A stretch of DNA of 35,291 nucleotides from Actinomycetes bacterium. GTDB taxonomy: Bacteria > Actinomycetota > Acidimicrobiia > Acidimicrobiales > RAAP-2. Every line of letters starts with the position of its first letter. The first letter of the stretch is position 1. Below are positions 1 through 8,141 of this stretch, one piece after another. The DNA is taken from positions 1 through 35,291 of the forward strand of contig JAJZAC010000017.1 in the NCBI GenBank assembly GCA_021799615.1. The letters run 5' to 3'. Both the position numbers and the translations under genes were made by a program. The notes below the pieces were generated by a model. The model was not told the DNA's origin, did no database searches, and worked only from the letters and a program-made list of their open reading frames with translations.

Positions 1-498
1 GCGGTAGGCGGTCGAGGTCGCCGGCCCCCGGCCCCCCTCGCGGCGCTGCTGACGGGGGGTGTCGCGGCGGTCGGCCCCCGGACGGGTCGGGCCGGCCCGG
101 CGGCCGTCGGCCCGCCCGCCGGCGGCTTCGCCACCCTGGCGTCGGGTCGGGACGCGGTCGCGACGCGGACCCCGGTCGTCGTCGCGCTCGCTTCGCCGCC
201 CGCGGCCCTTGGGCGCGTAGATGACGTTGACGTCGGGTCCCCGCCTCGCCGGCCCCAGCAGCTCGATCGTCTCGGTGGCGCGCTGGGCCGTCTTCGTGGG
301 GATGGTGGTGAGCGACACGACGGACACGCCGTCGATGGTGCGCTCCACCTCGGCCCGCAGGACCGTGCCCACCTCGCTGCCGGCCGGGACGACGTCGGCG
401 CCCACCACGCCCTTGGGTTGCCGCGCCCCGGCGGCACGCCACGTCCACGTGCCGTCGGGGGAGGTGCTGGTGAGTTCCACGTCGATGCGCTGCGCCAT
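1..498 (-). CDS. Hypothetical protein with Arg/Gly-rich tail (3' end beyond window)
   Basis: An open frame runs from an ATG at 498 leftward off the window for 166 codons without a stop, so the C-terminus is missing. The first ~95 residues are an ordinary, probably beta-rich globular region (begins MAQRIDVELT; contains GTWTWRAAGARQPKG). From about residue 97 the sequence becomes a low-complexity, strongly basic stretch rich in Arg, Gly, Asp and Gln, typical of a disordered nucleic-acid-binding tail. I do not recognise the family. It is divergent from the HtrA gene, and a TAGCGT -10-like hexamer lies 10 nt before the ATG. The basic tail could suggest an RNA- or DNA-associated role, but this is only an inference from composition. 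The reading frame is well supported; the function is not. Confidence 0.6.
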   Translation of the reverse strand, partial: MAQRIDVELTSTSPDGTWTWRAAGARQPKGVVGADVVPAGSEVGTVLRAEVERTIDGVSVVSLTTIPTKTAQRATETIELLGPARRGPDVNVIYAPKGRGRRSERDDDRGPRRDRVPTRRQGGEAAGGRADGRRAGPTRPGADRRDTPRQQRREGGRGPATSTAYR

Positions 499-508
499 AC
501 CGGCCGAC

Positions 509-514
509 ACGCTA
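509..514 (-). promoter_or_regulatory. Putative -10 element for the partial gene at 498
   Basis: On the minus strand the hexamer TAGCGT fits the actinobacterial TANNNT -10 pattern and ends 10 nt before the ATG at 498. This would give a very short or absent 5' leader. No clear -35 is seen. Confidence 0.35.
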
Positions 515-633
515 TCGCCACCGGGACCCCGCCGTGGACACGATCCCCGGCAGGGTCACCGGTCGGCACGGCCCACCACTAAGAAGCTGGTAAGAACCAG
601 GTCAGGTGCCCTGTCGTCGTCCGGCGTCGGCCG

Positions 634-639
634 TACGAT
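634..639 (+). promoter_or_regulatory. Putative -10 element for the HtrA-type gene
   Basis: TACGAT matches the TANNNT pattern and lies about 50 nt before the chosen GTG start at 689, in the divergent intergenic region. The resulting leader would include the GGGAGG Shine-Dalgarno sequence near 677-682. Confidence 0.35.
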
Positions 640-688
640 TGCTGCCGGTCCGGGCACGGTCCGGCGACAGGCACGCGGGAGGCGCGCG

Positions 689-2281
<1,593 letters not shown>

Positions 2282-2325
2282 TCCCACGTTGCGTGGCGGG
2301 CAGCCGTCGGGCAAGCTCGTCGTCC

Positions 2326-2811
2326 ATGCCGCCAGACTCCGATCCCGGCGCCCTGCCGTTCGTCTGGGAGCCGTCCGCGCTCCCCGTGGTGCCGGCTCGC
2401 CACCTGGCCGTGGTGACGTGCATGGACAGCCGGATCGACGTCTTCGCCATGCTCGGGCTGTCGGCGGGTGAGGCCCACATCGTGCGGAACGCCGGCGCCA
2501 TCGTCACCGACGACGTGGTGCGGTCCCTCGTGCTCTCGCAGCGGAAGTTGTCCACGCGGGCCATCATGGTGATCGGCCACACCGACTGCGGCGTGGAGCA
2601 CCTGGACGTCGACGCCTTCGGGGCCGAGCTGTCCGAGGTCGCCGGCAGACCAGCGGACTTCCCCCTGCTGGCGTTCGAGGACGTCGAGGAGTCCGTGCGC
2701 TCGGGGGTGGAGCGCCTGCGGCGCTGCCCCTATCTGGTCGACGCCACCCACGTCAGCGGGCACGTGCTCGACGTGGCTCACGGCGTGGTGCGCACCGTCG
2801 CCGCCGGCTGA
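2326..2811 (+). CDS. Beta-class carbonic anhydrase (Rv1284/CanA-like)
   Basis: Zinc enzyme that interconverts CO2 and bicarbonate in the cytoplasm. Starting from ATG 2326 it has 161 residues, close to the 163 of M. tuberculosis Rv1284, which it resembles throughout (CMDSRIDVFAMLGL, GEAHIVRNAGAIVTDDVVRS, HTDCG). The zinc ligands are Cys32 in CMDSR, His85 and Cys88 in HTDCG; Asp34/Arg36 form the usual catalytic dyad. An in-frame GTG at 2293 would add 11 residues with no family similarity, so the ATG is preferred although its ribosome site is weak. The stop codon overlaps the start of the following nitroreductase gene by one base (TGATG), so the two are likely co-translated. The link between the two functions is not evident. 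Confidence 0.92.
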   Translation: MPPDSDPGALPFVWEPSALPVVPARHLAVVTCMDSRIDVFAMLGLSAGEAHIVRNAGAIVTDDVVRSLVLSQRKLSTRAIMVIGHTDCGVEHLDVDAFGAELSEVAGRPADFPLLAFEDVEESVRSGVERLRRCPYLVDATHVSGHVLDVAHGVVRTVAAG

Positions 2812-3461
2812 TGGGTGGTGAGGCCCTGCCCGCGGGCATGGCCCTGTTGCGTGCGCCGCGGGCCGCACCCGACCCGGCCGGCCGGCCGCCGACGGGCGAG
2901 GAGCTCCGTGCCGTGCTCGAGGCGGCGACGGCCGTGCCCGACCACGGCCGGCTCCGGCCCTGGCGGTTCGTGGTCGCCACCGGCGACGCCCGTGGTGCGC
3001 TCGGTGACGCGCTGGCCGCCGCCCTCGTCGAGGCCCGGCCCGACGCTGCACCGGCGGCCGTCGCCTCGGTGCGGGCGAAGCCCCTGTCGGCGCCGGCGGT
3101 CGTGGTCCTGGTGGCGTCGCCCGTTGCCGGCTCCAACGTGCCCCGGTGGGAGCAGCACGCGTCGGCCGCCAGCTGCGGGTATGCCATGGTCCTGGCCGGG
3201 ACCGCGCTGGGCCTGGGGGCGGTGTGGAAGTCCGCCGGGGTGCTCGACGGCGCCGGGCTGCGCCGGGTGCTGGCCCTCGGCCCGGACGAGGCCGTCTTCG
3301 GCTGGATCCTCCTCGGCACCCGGCCGGGCACCGCCGCCACCGTGGAGCGGCCGGTGGCACCCCTCGAGGAGGTGGTGGCGGTGCTGGGCGCGGCCGGCGA
3401 TCTCACCCCGTGGGGCACCGTCGCCGGTGGTCCGGCGAGGGCTGGACCCGGTCAGGAGTAG
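2811..3461 (+). CDS. Nitroreductase-family flavoprotein (YdjA-like)
   Basis: Predicted FMN-dependent, NAD(P)H-using oxidoreductase of the nitroreductase superfamily, 216 residues. Visible family features are the FMN-binding start of the fold (PDHGRLRPWRF at about residues 43-53), the central WEQHASAASCGYAMVLAGTALGLGAVW region that lines the dimer/active site, and the closing GWILLGTRPG strand. These resemble the short YdjA-type members. The ATG at 2811 overlaps the stop of the carbonic anhydrase gene by one base, indicating an operon. The 3' end overlaps the convergent zinc-ribbon gene by 10 bp. The natural substrate cannot be deduced; family members reduce nitroaromatics, quinones or enoates. 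Confidence 0.85.
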   Translation: MGGEALPAGMALLRAPRAAPDPAGRPPTGEELRAVLEAATAVPDHGRLRPWRFVVATGDARGALGDALAAALVEARPDAAPAAVASVRAKPLSAPAVVVLVASPVAGSNVPRWEQHASAASCGYAMVLAGTALGLGAVWKSAGVLDGAGLRRVLALGPDEAVFGWILLGTRPGTAATVERPVAPLEEVVAVLGAAGDLTPWGTVAGGPARAGPGQE

Positions 3462-3703
3462 CCCCAGCGGGCGAGGGGCCCCCCGAGGCCGGCATCGGCG
3501 GCGCACCGCCCGCACAGGTCCAGCCGCCGTGCGCCGGGCCGGTCGTCGGCCGCCACCCGGCGCCACCCGAGGCGGCGCGCTTCCTCCAGGCTGGCCGGCT
3601 CGGACCGGCGGGGCGGTGTCCGGGCGCCGCAGCGACCGCAGGTCCGCACATAACCGTGCGCCTCGTCGTCGTCGTCGAAGTCGAACCAGAAGTCGTCGTC
3701 CAT
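3452..3703 (-). CDS. Small acidic zinc-ribbon protein, unknown function
   Basis: An 83-residue protein starting at ATG 3703 (MDDDFWFDFDDDD). An upstream extension to 3832 would be Arg/Gly/Pro-rich and is rejected. The N-terminus is very acidic and aromatic (residues 1-16). Two CxxC pairs, Cys22/Cys25 (TCGRCGAR) and Cys64/Cys67 (LCGRCAAD), could bind one zinc ion as a zinc ribbon. The stretch between them is Arg-rich. It is convergent with and overlaps the end of the nitroreductase gene. A TAGGAT -10-like hexamer is at 3757-3762. The acidic tail plus zinc ribbon suggests protein or nucleic-acid contacts, but I do not recognise the family. Confidence 0.65.
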   Translation of the reverse strand: MDDDFWFDFDDDDEAHGYVRTCGRCGARTPPRRSEPASLEEARRLGWRRVAADDRPGARRLDLCGRCAADAGLGGPLARWGYS

Positions 3704-3756
3704 GGCACGCGTCTGTTCTGTGGCGGCCGGTCCGGTGTCGGGTCCGTGCCCGGACG

Positions 3757-3762
3757 ATCCTA
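3757..3762 (-). promoter_or_regulatory. Putative -10 element for the zinc-ribbon gene
   Basis: TAGGAT on the minus strand lies 53 nt upstream of ATG 3703. It is back to back with the plus-strand TAGCCT at 3798-3803, so the two genes probably diverge from a shared ~100-bp promoter region. Confidence 0.35.
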
Positions 3763-3797
3763 CCGGCGCCGGCCCCGAGGCGACCCGGCGGGCGCGG

Positions 3798-3803
3798 TAG
3801 CCT
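3798..3803 (+). promoter_or_regulatory. Putative leaderless -10 element for the alpha/beta hydrolase
   Basis: TAGCCT is followed by six bases and then the GTG start at 3810. This spacing would place the transcription start at or next to the start codon, giving a leaderless mRNA. The same TAGCCT-6-GTG arrangement occurs in front of ispH. Confidence 0.5.
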
Positions 3804-3809
3804 CGGCCG

Positions 3810-4652
3810 GTGGCACGGCCGGACCTGCGCACGTCGATGCGGTACCTGCGGGGCGTGCTGCGGTCGTCGTCGGCGACGTTCGAGTCGGCCGACGGGTTGA
3901 CCCTCTCCTACGAGACGTGGGGTCCCGACGGGGGGCCGGGACCGGTGGTCCTCTGCCACGGGTTCGCCGTCGACTCCCGGGTGAACTGGGTGGCTCCGGG
4001 GATCAGCGAGCGCCTGGCCGGTGCCGGCCTGCAGGTGGTGGGGCTCGACGCCCGGGGTCACGGGCGGTCGGACAAGCCCCATGACGAGGCGAGGTACGGG
4101 GAGGAGCGCATGGCGGCCGACGTGTCCGCCCTCCTCGACCATCTGGGTGCCGGGCGGGCCGCCGTGGTGGGCTACTCCATGGGAGCGGTCGTCGCCTGTC
4201 TGGCCGCCATCGCCGACCGCAGGGTGGCGGCCGTCGTCCTCGGCGGGGTGGGGGCGGGGCTGGTGGAGCTGGGCGGCCTCGACACCGGCGCCGTCTCCAC
4301 CACCGACGTCGCCGAGGCACTGGTGTCCGACGACCCGGCCGTCACGTCCCGACCCGAGGTGGCCGGGTTCCGGATGCTGGCCGACTTCATCCGGGCCGAC
4401 CGGGTGGCCCTGGCCGCGGTGGCACGGGCGACCAGGTCGGGCCCCCTGGACCTGGGAGCCGTCACCGTCCCGACCCTGGTCGTGGCCGGTACCGAGGACC
4501 CGCTGGCCGCACGGCCGGAGGTCCTGGCCTCCGCCATCGACGGCGCCGTGCTCGTCCCCGTTCCCGGCGACCACCTGGGCGCCGTGGGCCAGCCGGCGTT
4601 CGCCGACGCGCTGGTCTCGTTCGTCACCGCCCAGGTGGGCACCTGGGCGTGA
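3810..4652 (+). CDS. Alpha/beta-fold hydrolase
   Basis: Predicted cytoplasmic alpha/beta hydrolase of 280 residues. The oxyanion-hole region CHGFAVDSRVNW (about residues 49-60) precedes the nucleophile elbow GYSMG, with Ser123. Asp230 in AGTEDPLA and His255 in PGDHLGAV complete the triad. The pattern GLDARGHGRSDKP is typical of esterase and haloalkane-dehalogenase-like members. The GTG start at 3810 is preferred because a TAGCCT hexamer sits 6 nt upstream (leaderless arrangement); ATG 3837 is an alternative start giving 271 residues. The gene stands alone. A long-stemmed inverted repeat 19 nt after the stop may terminate it. Substrate is unknown. Confidence 0.88.
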   Translation: MARPDLRTSMRYLRGVLRSSSATFESADGLTLSYETWGPDGGPGPVVLCHGFAVDSRVNWVAPGISERLAGAGLQVVGLDARGHGRSDKPHDEARYGEERMAADVSALLDHLGAGRAAVVGYSMGAVVACLAAIADRRVAAVVLGGVGAGLVELGGLDTGAVSTTDVAEALVSDDPAVTSRPEVAGFRMLADFIRADRVALAAVARATRSGPLDLGAVTVPTLVVAGTEDPLAARPEVLASAIDGAVLVPVPGDHLGAVGQPAFADALVSFVTAQVGTWA

Positions 4653-4670
4653 TCCGGGCGGCACGTCCGG

Positions 4671-4703
4671 CGCCGCGCTGGCCGGTAGGACGGGAGCGCG
4701 GCG
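4671..4703 (+). terminator. Inverted repeat after the alpha/beta hydrolase gene
   Basis: Perfect 9-bp arms (CGCCGCGCT at 4671-4679 and AGCGCGGCG at 4695-4703) flank a 15-nt loop, 19 nt after the stop at 4652. There is no U tract, as is common in GC-rich actinobacteria. A termination role is inferred. Confidence 0.4.
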
Positions 4704-4757
4704 AGGCACGGGACATCGGGGGCCGGTCGGCTACGAGCGGACGGGCCGGCGGAGCCG

Positions 4758-4763
4758 TAGACT
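4758..4763 (+). promoter_or_regulatory. Putative -10 element for the CBS-domain gene
   Basis: TAGACT matches TANNNT and lies 34 nt before ATG 4798. The leader would carry the GGGGGTGG ribosome site just before the start. Confidence 0.4.
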
Positions 4764-4797
4764 GCTCCGTGCGGGGGCATCGACTGGGGGTGGAAGC

Positions 4798-5229
4798 ATG
4801 AACGTCGAACGCATCCTGGCCGCCAAAGGCGCCGAGGTGGTCACCATCCAGCCGGGCGCCCGGGTGGAGGAGGCCGTGGCGCTGTTGGCCGAGCACCGCA
4901 TCGGTGCGCTGGTGGTGTCCGAGGACGGCGCCTCGATCACCGGCATCGTGTCCGAACGCGACATCGTGCGGGAGCTGGCCACACGTCCCGACACCGTGCT
5001 GGGGGAGCCGGTGGCGTCGATCATGTCGAGCACGGTGCGCACGTGCACGCCGTCCGACGAGGTCGACTCGCTGATGGCGGTGATGACCGACCAGCGCATC
5101 CGGCACGTCCCCGTGGTCGACAGCGGCCGCCTGGCCGGTCTCGTGAGCATCGGTGACGTGGTCAAGTCACGCATCGGCGAACTGGAGCGGGACCGCCACG
5201 AGCTCCTGGAGTACATCGGCGCCCGCTGA
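4798..5229 (+). CDS. Two-CBS-domain protein
   Basis: A 143-residue stand-alone Bateman module. The first CBS domain spans about residues 6-62 (ending ITGIVSERDIVREL) and the second about 76-132 (HVPVVDSGRLAGLVSIGDVVK). Paired CBS domains usually bind adenosine nucleotides or related ligands and act as a regulatory unit. The short C-terminal helix ends ELLEYIGAR, as in many small bacterial CBS proteins such as the mycobacterial Hrp1 type. The ATG at 4798 follows a strong GGGGGTGG ribosome site. The gene is single and convergent with the next gene, only 14 nt away. Ligand and partner cannot be told from the sequence. Confidence 0.9.
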   Translation: MNVERILAAKGAEVVTIQPGARVEEAVALLAEHRIGALVVSEDGASITGIVSERDIVRELATRPDTVLGEPVASIMSSTVRTCTPSDEVDSLMAVMTDQRIRHVPVVDSGRLAGLVSIGDVVKSRIGELERDRHELLEYIGAR

Positions 5230-5243
5230 TCCGGCCACCGGGC

Positions 5244-5717
5244 TCAGCGCCCGTCGCCCGTACCGGACGTCCAGCTGCGGGCCAGCGCGCTCCTGACCGC
5301 CGCCACCAGCGCCGTCGGGGTCTGGCCGGGAGCGCCGAACGCCCACGCCGACTCCAGGGGGACCAGGTACTGGTGCTGGAGGGCGGCGAGCGCGGTCGGA
5401 TCGTGGCCCACCACGGCCAGGATCTCCACGGCCAGGTAGGCCACGGCGTCGTCCCACGTGCTCGGAGGATCGGCGGCACCGGCCAGGTCCGCGGCCGCCT
5501 CGAGCCGGGCCACGTCGCCGTGGGCCAGTTCGTTCACCCACATCCACGGCTGGCGCATCCACCGACCGTGGTCGACCAACGCACCGTAGGTCCCGCCGAG
5601 GAATGCCGCACACTCGTCGACCAGCGGCCCGGCCCGGCGCCGGGCGATGCGCCGGGCGTACGAGCCCCGCCACCGGCCGCCGGCGTCGAAACCGCCCTCG
5701 GGGAGCCCGTGTCTCAT
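5244..5717 (-). CDS. Hypothetical protein, Trp- and Ala-rich
   Basis: 157 residues from ATG 5717, which has a textbook GGAAAGGAGG ribosome site just upstream; the open frame continues to 5852 without comparable support. The sequence looks all-helical. A basic segment (about 20-35, WRGSYARRIARRR) is followed by a Trp-rich stretch (HGRWMRQPWMWVNELAHG, about 60-78) and an Ala/Leu-rich helical remainder. No signal peptide or membrane helix is evident. I do not recognise the family. It is convergent with the CBS gene. An AT-rich region near 5879-5892 about 165 nt upstream may belong to its control region. Confidence 0.65.
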   Translation of the reverse strand: MRHGLPEGGFDAGGRWRGSYARRIARRRAGPLVDECAAFLGGTYGALVDHGRWMRQPWMWVNELAHGDVARLEAAADLAGAADPPSTWDDAVAYLAVEILAVVGHDPTALAALQHQYLVPLESAWAFGAPGQTPTALVAAVRSALARSWTSGTGDGR

Positions 5718-5922
5718 GGTGGCCTCCTTTCCGTCCGTCGCCGCGGCCACCCAGGTCCCGGTGGCCGGCCAACCGTCCGCTTCCGTCCCCTCGGAACCAG
5801 CATGCGCCGACCGGCAGGCGTCACCTAGGGGAGAAAGTCCGCGCGCCGACACCGGCCGGCCCCGCCCAACCCGCCGAGAATGTACATTATGTCGAATCAG
5901 GACGGCGTCGAGTCAGGGCGGT

Positions 5923-5950
5923 CCGGTGACCCGGTGACCCGGTGACCCGG
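5923..5950 (+). repeat. 8-bp tandem repeat CCGGTGAC, 3.5 copies
   Basis: Three complete copies of CCGGTGAC at 5923-5946 are followed by CCGG. It lies in non-coding DNA upstream of the aldolase gene. Function is unknown; it may be a simple-sequence slippage product. Confidence 0.85.
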
Positions 5951-6003
5951 CGGCACCCGGCTTCCGGCGCCGGATCGCCGGTCCCCGCCCTGCTGGTGCG
6001 CCG

Positions 6004-6009
6004 TAGGCT
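6004..6009 (+). promoter_or_regulatory. Putative -10 element for the class II aldolase-like gene
   Basis: TAGGCT lies 53 nt before the GTG start at 6063. The leader would carry the GAAAGGGG ribosome site located about 5 nt from the start codon. Confidence 0.4.
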
Positions 6010-6062
6010 GGGGCGGTCGGTGCCAGGCGCCGACGTCGCGACCTACGAGGAAAGGGGCCAGC

Positions 6063-6827
6063 GTGCCCGAGATCGTCCCGGTACCCGCGGGCATGGCGTT
6101 CGAGTCGGTGGACGCCGAACGCCGGCACCGCAAGCAGCGGTTGGCCGCCGCCTTCCGGCTGTTCTCCCGGTTCGGGTTCGACGAAGGGGTCGCCGGGCAC
6201 ATCACGGCCCGGGACCCGGAGCACCCCGACCTGTTCTGGGTCAACCCGTTCGGCACCTATTTCGGGCACATCCGGGTGTCGGACCTGATCCTGGTGGACC
6301 ACCGGGGCAACGTGGTGGAGGGCGACGCGCCGGTCAACACCGCGGCCTTCGTGATCCACAGCCAGGTCCACGCCGCCCGCCCCGACGTGGTGGCGGCGGC
6401 TCACGCCCACTCGCTGTACGGCAAGGCGTTCTCGTCGCTCGGCCGGACGCTGGACCCCATCACCCAGGACGTGTGCGCCTTCTACGAGGACCACGGGCTG
6501 TTCGACGACTACACCGGTGTCGTCGTCGACGTGGACGAGGGCAAGCGGATCGCCGCCGCCCTCGGGGGCCACAAGGCGGCCATCCTGCGGAACCACGGGT
6601 TGTTGACCGTAGGCCACAGTGTCGACGAGGCGGCATGGTGGTTCATCACCATGGAGCGGTCGTGCCAGGCCCAGCTGGTGGCCGAGGCGGCCGGGAACCC
6701 GGTGCACATCGACGCGGACATGGCCCTGCGGACCCGCGGCCAGGTCGGCTCCCACACGGCCGGCTGGTTCAGCTTCCAACCGCTGTTCGACCGGATCGTG
6801 CGGGAACAGCCGGACCTCCTCGAGTGA
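6063..6827 (+). CDS. Class II aldolase/adducin-family protein
   Basis: 254-residue member of the class II aldolase/adducin fold, a metal-dependent family containing fuculose- and ribulose-phosphate aldolases and several decarboxylases. Key features: GVAGHITARDPEHPDLFWVNPFG-type N-terminal substrate region (about residues 42-64); the metal-binding pair in AAHAHSLYGKAFS (about 116-128); and a further His in LRNHGLLTVG (about 177-187). The close resemblance to the class of longer, stand-alone actinobacterial and fungal members means the substrate may not be a sugar phosphate. GTG 6063 is the start, with GAAAGGGG upstream. It stands alone between an intergenic region and the SCO gene, which has its own promoter-like element. 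Confidence 0.88.
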   Translation: MPEIVPVPAGMAFESVDAERRHRKQRLAAAFRLFSRFGFDEGVAGHITARDPEHPDLFWVNPFGTYFGHIRVSDLILVDHRGNVVEGDAPVNTAAFVIHSQVHAARPDVVAAAHAHSLYGKAFSSLGRTLDPITQDVCAFYEDHGLFDDYTGVVVDVDEGKRIAAALGGHKAAILRNHGLLTVGHSVDEAAWWFITMERSCQAQLVAEAAGNPVHIDADMALRTRGQVGSHTAGWFSFQPLFDRIVREQPDLLE

Positions 6828-6872
6828 CGGGCGGGGACGGTCGGGCGACCTGACACGGCGGTGGCACCTGCC

Positions 6873-6878
6873 TAGGCT
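6873..6878 (+). promoter_or_regulatory. Putative leaderless -10 element for the SCO1/SenC gene
   Basis: TAGGCT is followed by seven bases and the GTG start at 6886. No ribosome site is present between them, which fits a leaderless transcript. Confidence 0.5.
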
Positions 6879-6885
6879 GCCCGCC

Positions 6886-7647
6886 GTGCTCCTCCGCCCC
6901 CAGCCGCCTCGGCGCGCCCGTGCCGTCCTGGCCCTGGTCGCCGTGACCGTCGCCACGGTGGCGTGCGCGGCCGCTCCTCCCGGTCCGCCACCGCCGTCGC
7001 TCGGGGTGCTCCAGGACCGGCCCGTCCCCGCCCTGTCGTTCGTCGACGCCGCCGGTCGTGCCACCACGCTGGCGGCCTTCCGTGGCAAGGTGCTGGTCCT
7101 CGTCCCCTTCCTCACGCTGTGCCAGGAGGTGTGCCCGCTCACCACGGCGAACCTGCTCGTCGTCGAGCGGACCCTGCAGGCCGACCACGTGGCCGGCAAG
7201 GTGGCCATCGTCGAGTACTCGGTCGACCCCGGGCGGGACACGCCGGCCCGGCTGGCCGCGTACGCCCGGAGGACGGGCGCCACCTGGCCGCTGCTCACCG
7301 GATCGGCGGCCCAGGTCGCCGCGGCCGACCAATTCTTCTACGTGTACGTGCAGCGGGTCCCGGAGGGGACGCCGCCGGGCATCGACTGGATGACGGGCAA
7401 GCCCCTCACCTACGACGTCAACCACTCCGACGGGTTCTTCCTCATCGACCGCCGTGGCCACGAGCGGTTCGCCACCGAGGCGACGCCGTCGGTTCCCGGC
7501 CACCGCATCCCCGCCGCCCTCCGGTCGATGCTCGACGCCCAGGGGCTCCAGAACCTCTACGCACCCAACGGGCAGACGTGGACCGTGCCCCAGCTGCTCG
7601 ACGCGCTGGGCTGGCTCCTCGGCCGGCACCTGGCTCCGCTGGGCTGA
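6886..7647 (+). CDS. SCO1/SenC-family copper-binding lipoprotein
   Basis: Thioredoxin-fold protein of the SCO family, which delivers copper to the CuA site of cytochrome c oxidase or acts as a thiol-disulfide reductase outside the membrane. 253 residues from GTG 6886. The N-terminus is a basic region plus hydrophobic stretch ending in VATVAC, a plausible lipobox with lipidated Cys near residue 26. The copper motif CxxxC is present (Cys79 and Cys83 in LCQEVCPL), and the distal ligand is His180 in VNHSDGFFLID. The region DWMTGKPLTYDVNH is an insert common in family members. There is no cytochrome oxidase gene nearby, so the partner is not identified by context. Confidence 0.88.
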   Translation: MLLRPQPPRRARAVLALVAVTVATVACAAAPPGPPPPSLGVLQDRPVPALSFVDAAGRATTLAAFRGKVLVLVPFLTLCQEVCPLTTANLLVVERTLQADHVAGKVAIVEYSVDPGRDTPARLAAYARRTGATWPLLTGSAAQVAAADQFFYVYVQRVPEGTPPGIDWMTGKPLTYDVNHSDGFFLIDRRGHERFATEATPSVPGHRIPAALRSMLDAQGLQNLYAPNGQTWTVPQLLDALGWLLGRHLAPLG

Positions 7648-7657
7648 GAGGCCGCGC

Positions 7658-8140
7658 TCACACCGCCGGGCGGTCCAGCCGGATGATCACCACCGGCAGC
7701 TGGCGCCGGGTGTGACGCTGGTAGACGTCGTAGCGCCCCCGAGCCCCCCGGTGCACCAGGGGTGCGAAGCCCCGGCTCGACCGGTTGACGAGGGGCCACA
7801 GGGCGGCCCGTTCCTCGGGGGTGGCCACCCGTGCCGTGCCGCCGGTCACCCGCCGCCCCATGCGCACCGTCACCCGCGGGTCGGCCAGGATGTTCAGGTA
7901 CCAGGCCGGATGGCGGTCGCTCCCCCCGTTGGAGGCGACCACCACCACGTCGCCCCGGTCCCGGCAGTAGGTGAGGCCGACCGTGCGCGGCCGGCCCGAA
8001 CGCCTCCCCGTCGTGGTGAGGAGCAGGGCGGGGACCCGCATCGAGTGGGTGCCGATCCGGCCGTCGCTGGCCTGGTAGACGGCCCGGTGCAACCGTAGGT
8101 AGGGGTCGACGAAGCGGGTCGAGAAGGTCCCGCCCCGCAC
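7658..8140 (-). CDS. Deazaflavin (F420)-dependent nitroreductase family protein (Ddn-like)
   Basis: 160-residue split-barrel protein of the actinobacterial Ddn/DUF385 family, whose members bind coenzyme F420. Diagnostic segments are VPALLLTTTGRRSGRPRTVGL (about residues 36-56), VVVVASNGGSDRHPAWYLNI (about 65-84) and the conserved ADPRVTVRMG that follows. The family usually reduces quinones or other unsaturated substrates. The GTG start at 8140 is only one base past the gcvPB stop, so it is the last gene of the gcvT-gcvPA-gcvPB operon. Why an F420 enzyme is carried with the glycine cleavage genes is unclear. Family assignment is strong, substrate unknown. Confidence 0.88.
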   Translation of the reverse strand: MRGGTFSTRFVDPYLRLHRAVYQASDGRIGTHSMRVPALLLTTTGRRSGRPRTVGLTYCRDRGDVVVVASNGGSDRHPAWYLNILADPRVTVRMGRRVTGGTARVATPEERAALWPLVNRSSRGFAPLVHRGARGRYDVYQRHTRRQLPVVIIRLDRPAV

Positions 8141-8141
8141 G

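Larger units (their letters stand above)
5718..6062. other. 345-bp divergent intergenic region
   Basis: This stretch separates the minus-strand hypothetical gene (start 5717) from the plus-strand aldolase gene (start 6063). It holds the ribosome site of the former, an unusually AT-rich spot at 5879-5896 with the 10-bp palindrome AATGTACATT, an 8-bp tandem repeat at 5923-5950, and a TAGGCT -10-like hexamer at 6004-6009. No coding region is supported here. Confidence 0.6.

Noticed and set aside
221-688. N-terminal extension of the HtrA open frame back to 221
   Set aside because: It crosses the divergent gene's start and the promoter region, has no family similarity, and a good ribosome site precedes GTG 689.
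2778-4709. Minus-strand open frame of 643 codons
   Set aside because: Antisense to three recognised genes; its translation is Arg/Pro/Gly-rich without any motif, as expected of shadow frames in GC-rich DNA.
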